A stretch of DNA of 64,000 nt from Solirubrobacter ginsenosidimutans. Its GTDB lineage: Bacteria; Actinomycetota; Thermoleophilia; Solirubrobacterales; Solirubrobacteraceae. The notes below the pieces were generated by a model. It searched no databases and was not told where the DNA came from. It was given only the letters and a program-made list of their open reading frames with translations. Positions 61,370-64,000 of this stretch are shown here, in pieces (positions within the stretch are counted from its first letter, which is position 1; every line of letters begins with the position of its first letter). The stretch is from positions 1 through 64,000 of the forward strand of contig NZ_JAPDOD010000001.1 of the NCBI RefSeq assembly GCF_027587205.1, in the 5' to 3' direction. The translations under genes were made by a program, and so were the position numbers.

Positions 61370-62059
61370 CTAGGCCGCCTTGCGCTTCGCCGCGGGCTTG
61401 CGCTTCGCCTTCGCCGGCGCCTCGGGCGGCAGGCCCGCGATCGCCAGGCAGCGGCCGACGAAGAACTCGCGGACCTGGTCGAGCGAGAGGCTGCCGCCGC
61501 GCGGGCGATACCAGTGCCAGACGCTGTTGTAGAGGCCGAGGATCGCGCGGGCGAGCAGCCGCGGATCGGCCTGGGGGATCGCGCCCTGCTCCATGCCGCG
61601 GGTGAGGAAGGTGGCCCAGGCGAACTCGATGTCGCGCATCTGCGAGCGGGCCAGCTGGCGCGACTCCTCCTCACGGGCGGACGTGCGGTGCAGGCCGGCG
61701 AGCGACTGCTCGGCGACCAGGACGCGGTTGCGCAGAACGTCGTGGTCGGTCAGCTCGAAGGCGGCGTTGAGCACGGCCTTCAGGGCCTCTGTGAAGTCCT
61801 CGTGCTCGGCGATCGCGTTGTCGAACTTCGCGCGATCGGCCTGGACGGCGAGTGCCTGGATCTCGTACAGGCAGTGGAGCTTGGACTCGAAGTAGTGGTA
61901 GAGGGCCGTCGAGCCGATGCCGACTTCCTTGGCGATGTCCGCCCACTTGGTGTACTCGTAGCCGTGCTGACCGAAGTACTCGATCGCCGCGTAGATGATG
62001 TCGTCGCGCTTGCTGCGCGAGGAACGCGGACGACGCTTCGCAGTGGGTGAGGCGGCCAA
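61370..62059 (-). CDS. TetR-family transcriptional regulator
   Basis: A 229-residue TetR regulator. The DNA-binding helix-turn-helix is KRDDIIYAAIEYFGQHGYEY plus TKWADIAKEVGIGSTALYHY. The C-terminal ligand domain contains EALKAVLNAAFELTDHDVLR and an Arg/Tyr region (YNSVWHWYRPRGGSLSLDQV). A Lys/Arg-rich tail (KAKRKPAAKRKAA) ends the protein. The start appears to be TTG 62059 without a strong ribosome site. Two copies of the island operator motif lie in its upstream gap, so it is probably autoregulated. In this class the inducer is often an acyl-CoA or a pathway intermediate. Confidence 0.92.
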   Translation of the reverse strand: MAASPTAKRRPRSSRSKRDDIIYAAIEYFGQHGYEYTKWADIAKEVGIGSTALYHYFESKLHCLYEIQALAVQADRAKFDNAIAEHEDFTEALKAVLNAAFELTDHDVLRNRVLVAEQSLAGLHRTSAREEESRQLARSQMRDIEFAWATFLTRGMEQGAIPQADPRLLARAILGLYNSVWHWYRPRGGSLSLDQVREFFVGRCLAIAGLPPEAPAKAKRKPAAKRKAA

Positions 62060-62082
62060 GGGGGAGCTCGATCCTGTCTAGT

Positions 62083-62090
62083 TGACTTCA
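62083..62090. promoter_or_regulatory. operator-like site upstream of the TetR gene
   Basis: TGACTTCA within AGTTGACTTCACCCC, 23 bp before the TetR start. It is the exact core also found in the palindromes at 32527 and 49935. Confidence 0.6.
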
Positions 62091-62158
62091 CCCCAACGTT
62101 ACCAGCGGATCCGGCGACGATTCCCCTGCTTTTCACGCTCCTCGTGACAAACGTAACG

Positions 62159-62166
62159 TGACTTCA
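62159..62166. promoter_or_regulatory. second operator-like site upstream of the TetR gene
   Basis: TGACTTCA within GTGACTTCAGCTCAGCTC, about 100 bp before the TetR start and 2 bp after the end of the oxidoreductase gene. Confidence 0.45.
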
Positions 62167-62168
62167 GC

Positions 62169-63200
62169 TCAGCTCACCCGGACGAGGGTCTTCCCGGTGG
62201 TGTCACCGGCGAGCATGCGCATGAGCGCTTGCGGCGCGTTCTCGAGACCGTCGACGATCGTCTCCCGGTAGGCGAGCCGACCCTCGGCGAGGTAGCCGGC
62301 GAGCTCGCGCTGGGCCTCGGGGAAGCGGTGCAGATAGGCGCTGGCGCGGAAGCCGCGCAGCGTGAGGTTGTTGGCGACCGCCTGGAAGAGGTTGGTCGGG
62401 CCCGGCTGGGGCTCGGTGCTCTCGTACTCGGAGATCGCGCCGCACATGGCGATCCGGCCCCAGGGGCGCAGCGCAGCCAGTGCGGCCTGCAGGTGATCCC
62501 CGCCGACGGCGTCGAAGTAGACGTCGATCCCGTCCGGGGCGGCCCCGCGCAGGAGATCGCCGACGGGGCCGTCGTGGTAGTCGAAGGCGGCGTCGAGGCC
62601 GAGCTCGTCGAGCAGGTAGCGGACCTTCGCCGGCGATCCGGCGCTGCCGATCACGGTGTGACCGCGCAGCTTGGCGATCTGTGCCGCGAGGCTGCCCACG
62701 GCACCGGCGGCGGCCGAGACCCAGACGACGTCGCCCTCGCGTAGCTCGGCGGCGTCGATCAGCCCGACCCAGGCGGTGAGCGCCATGTTGCCGACGGCGC
62801 CGAGGAACTTCTCCGGCGGCGCGAGCGAGGTGTCGATGTGCGCGAGCGTGCCGACGCCCCCGAGCGAGGGCTGCCCGGCCTTGACCACGGCGTAGTCGCG
62901 CCAGCCCCAGGCGTGCGTCACGGCGTCGCCGGGCGCGAACCCCTCGGCACGTGACTCCACGACCTCGCCGACGGTCAGGATCTCGTCCATCGCCGCGTTG
63001 AGCGGGAACGAATTGAAGTAGCCCGCCGGGCCGCTCTCGCGCAGCCGCAGGCGCATGCCCGGGTCGCACGAGGTGAACTGGTTGCGGACGAGGACCTCGC
63101 CTTCACCCGGGGCCGGCAGCTCGACCTCCGCGACGCGGAAGTTCTCCGGCCCGACCCGGCCGCTCGGATACGCGATCAGCTGCACCTGCCGAGCGGTCAT
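62169..63200 (-). CDS. NADP-dependent oxidoreductase (MDR family, CurA/PTGR-like)
   Basis: A 343-residue zinc-free medium-chain reductase. It has QVQLIAYPSGRVGPENFRVA, RNQFTSCDPGMRLRLRESGP, the NADP site VWVSAAAGAVGSLAAQIAKL and YFDAVGGDHLQAALAALRPW. It reduces a double bond next to a carbonyl (2-alkenal or enone) with NADPH. The start ATG 63200 overlaps the stop of the thiolase gene (ATGA). Confidence 0.92.
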   Translation of the reverse strand: MTARQVQLIAYPSGRVGPENFRVAEVELPAPGEGEVLVRNQFTSCDPGMRLRLRESGPAGYFNSFPLNAAMDEILTVGEVVESRAEGFAPGDAVTHAWGWRDYAVVKAGQPSLGGVGTLAHIDTSLAPPEKFLGAVGNMALTAWVGLIDAAELREGDVVWVSAAAGAVGSLAAQIAKLRGHTVIGSAGSPAKVRYLLDELGLDAAFDYHDGPVGDLLRGAAPDGIDVYFDAVGGDHLQAALAALRPWGRIAMCGAISEYESTEPQPGPTNLFQAVANNLTLRGFRASAYLHRFPEAQRELAGYLAEGRLAYRETIVDGLENAPQALMRMLAGDTTGKTLVRVS

Positions 63201-64000
63201 GCCGCGCTCCGCAGCAGCAGGCACGAGGCGAGCGGGCCGGCGCCGGCCGAGACCGCGGCGACTTTCGCGCCTTCGACCTGACGCTCGTCGGCCTGGCCGC
63301 GCAGCTGGAGGCAGGCCTCATAGAGATGCCCGAAGCCGTGCAAGCGCCCGGCCGAGAGCTGTCCGCCGGAGGTGGCCAGCGGCAGCTCGCCATCTAGAGC
63401 GATCCGCGACCCGCCCTCGACGAACGGCCCGCCCTCGCCCTTGGCGCAGAAGCCCATGCCCTCGAGCCAGAACAGCGTCAACACGGTGAAGCCGTCATAC
63501 AGGTTCGCGACGTCCACGTCGGCCGGCTTGAGGTCGGTCCGCGACCACATGTGCGCACCGGCGCTGGCCGCCGCCGTCTGCGTCATGTCCTCCCACTGAT
63601 CCCACGACGCGCGGCCGCTCAACGCACTGCCGACCGCCTCGAAGTGGATCGGCTGGTTCGGCATGTCGGCGGCGTGCTCGGCCTTCGACACGATCAAGGC
63701 GGTCACGCCGTCGACGGCGATGTCACAGTCGAACAGACACAGCGGGTCGCTGATCATCTTCGAGGACAGATAGTCGTCCATCGTCAGGTCGCCCTGCAAC
63801 ACGGCCTTCGGGTTGCGCTGGGCGTTGCGGCGGGCATTGAGGGCGATCGCCGCGAGCTGCTCGCGCGTCGTGCCGTACTCGTACATGTGCCGCGTGGCAT
63901 ACAACCCCATCCAGTTCGGGCCCGAGAAGGCCCCGAACGGCAGCATCCACTGCATCGCGCCGGTCACGCCGCCGGCGTCGCTGTTCACGCGCTCGGTGAC
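63197..64000 (-). CDS. thiolase/SCP-x-type acyl-CoA acyltransferase, C-terminal part
   Basis: The gene runs in from the right edge, so its start is outside the window; 267 residues are seen. It has the DIAVDGVTALIVSKAEHAAD segment, VDVANLYDGFTVLTLFWLEG plus MGFCAKGEGGPFVEGG (thiolase-like Cys) and TSGGQLSAGRLHGFGHLYEA (loop of lipid-transfer/SCP-x thiolases). These enzymes cleave the CoA chain in the last step of beta-oxidation or act as aldolases on steroid side chains. It overlaps the reductase by ATGA. Confidence 0.88.
   Translation of the reverse strand, partial: VTERVNSDAGGVTGAMQWMLPFGAFSGPNWMGLYATRHMYEYGTTREQLAAIALNARRNAQRNPKAVLQGDLTMDDYLSSKMISDPLCLFDCDIAVDGVTALIVSKAEHAADMPNQPIHFEAVGSALSGRASWDQWEDMTQTAAASAGAHMWSRTDLKPADVDVANLYDGFTVLTLFWLEGMGFCAKGEGGPFVEGGSRIALDGELPLATSGGQLSAGRLHGFGHLYEACLQLRGQADERQVEGAKVAAVSAGAGPLASCLLLRSAA

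Noticed and set aside
49935..62166. KstR or KstR2 steroid operators
   Set aside because: The shared motif is TGAAGTCA-like and does not show the AAC-GTT or CAAG-CTTG arms I associate with those operators; a steroid regulon is not claimed on this basis.

Overview
The window is very GC-rich, densely packed actinobacterial chromosome. GTG starts, many ATGA/TGATG stop-start overlaps, a mycofactocin-type SDR, a SigB/SigF-type sigma factor, Asp/Arg-rich heptad-repeat protein and secreted Kelch or propeller proteins together fit the deep-branching Actinomycetota, most likely Thermoleophilia/Solirubrobacterales. This placement is an inference from gene content. I saw no rRNA, tRNA, CRISPR array, insertion sequence or phage gene.

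The left part (1-31 kb) is a mosaic of signalling and housekeeping genes. It opens with an arylsulfatase/DUF6325/small-protein operon, then an orphan receiver, a PAS-LuxR regulator and a secreted protein. The most unusual block is 6.5-12.9 kb: a GGDEF-EAL protein, a double-domain KaiC-like ATPase, a SigB/F-type sigma factor fused to a C-terminal receiver domain, a divergent SpoIIE-type phosphatase and a heptad-repeat Asp/Arg protein. The sigma-receiver and KaiC genes form a tight operon. After it come dodecin, a RibD-like reductase, an ECF sigma with an overlapping membrane partner, a kinase-like phosphotransferase, a DUF1254/DUF1214 protein, YtoQ, membrane proteins, an ankyrin protein, a Kelch protein and a SulP transporter. 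This part also holds several decayed genes: a LuxR remnant, a frameshifted epimerase, an alpha/beta hydrolase with an internal deletion, and two broken beta-propeller genes.

The right part (28.9-64 kb) is a catabolic island for a hydrophobic, probably alicyclic (steroid- or terpenoid-like) compound. One minus-strand operon (34.3 to 28.9 kb) carries an MBL hydrolase, an SDR, a miniature PhaE-like protein, a class III-type PHA synthase, a GNAT, a 79-residue protein and an acyl-CoA ligase. Next come an enoyl-CoA hydratase, a phosphotransferase with two acyl-CoA dehydrogenase subunits, a flavoprotein dehydrogenase with two SDRs, and a RbsABC-like uptake system co-directional with an EthD-like protein, an SDR and an aldehyde dehydrogenase. 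Two different ferredoxin reductases, an SDR, a P450 with its 3Fe-4S ferredoxin, a second flavoprotein dehydrogenase, SnoaL/ABM/acyl-CoA ligase genes, a TetR regulator, a quinone-oxidoreductase-like enzyme and a thiolase complete it.

A shared short motif, TGAA(G/C)T(C/T/G)(A/G) or its complement, lies in nearly every promoter gap of this island and twice upstream of the TetR gene. The best copy is a perfect 18-bp palindrome at 49935-49952. This suggests one TetR-controlled, self-regulated regulon spanning about 30 kb.
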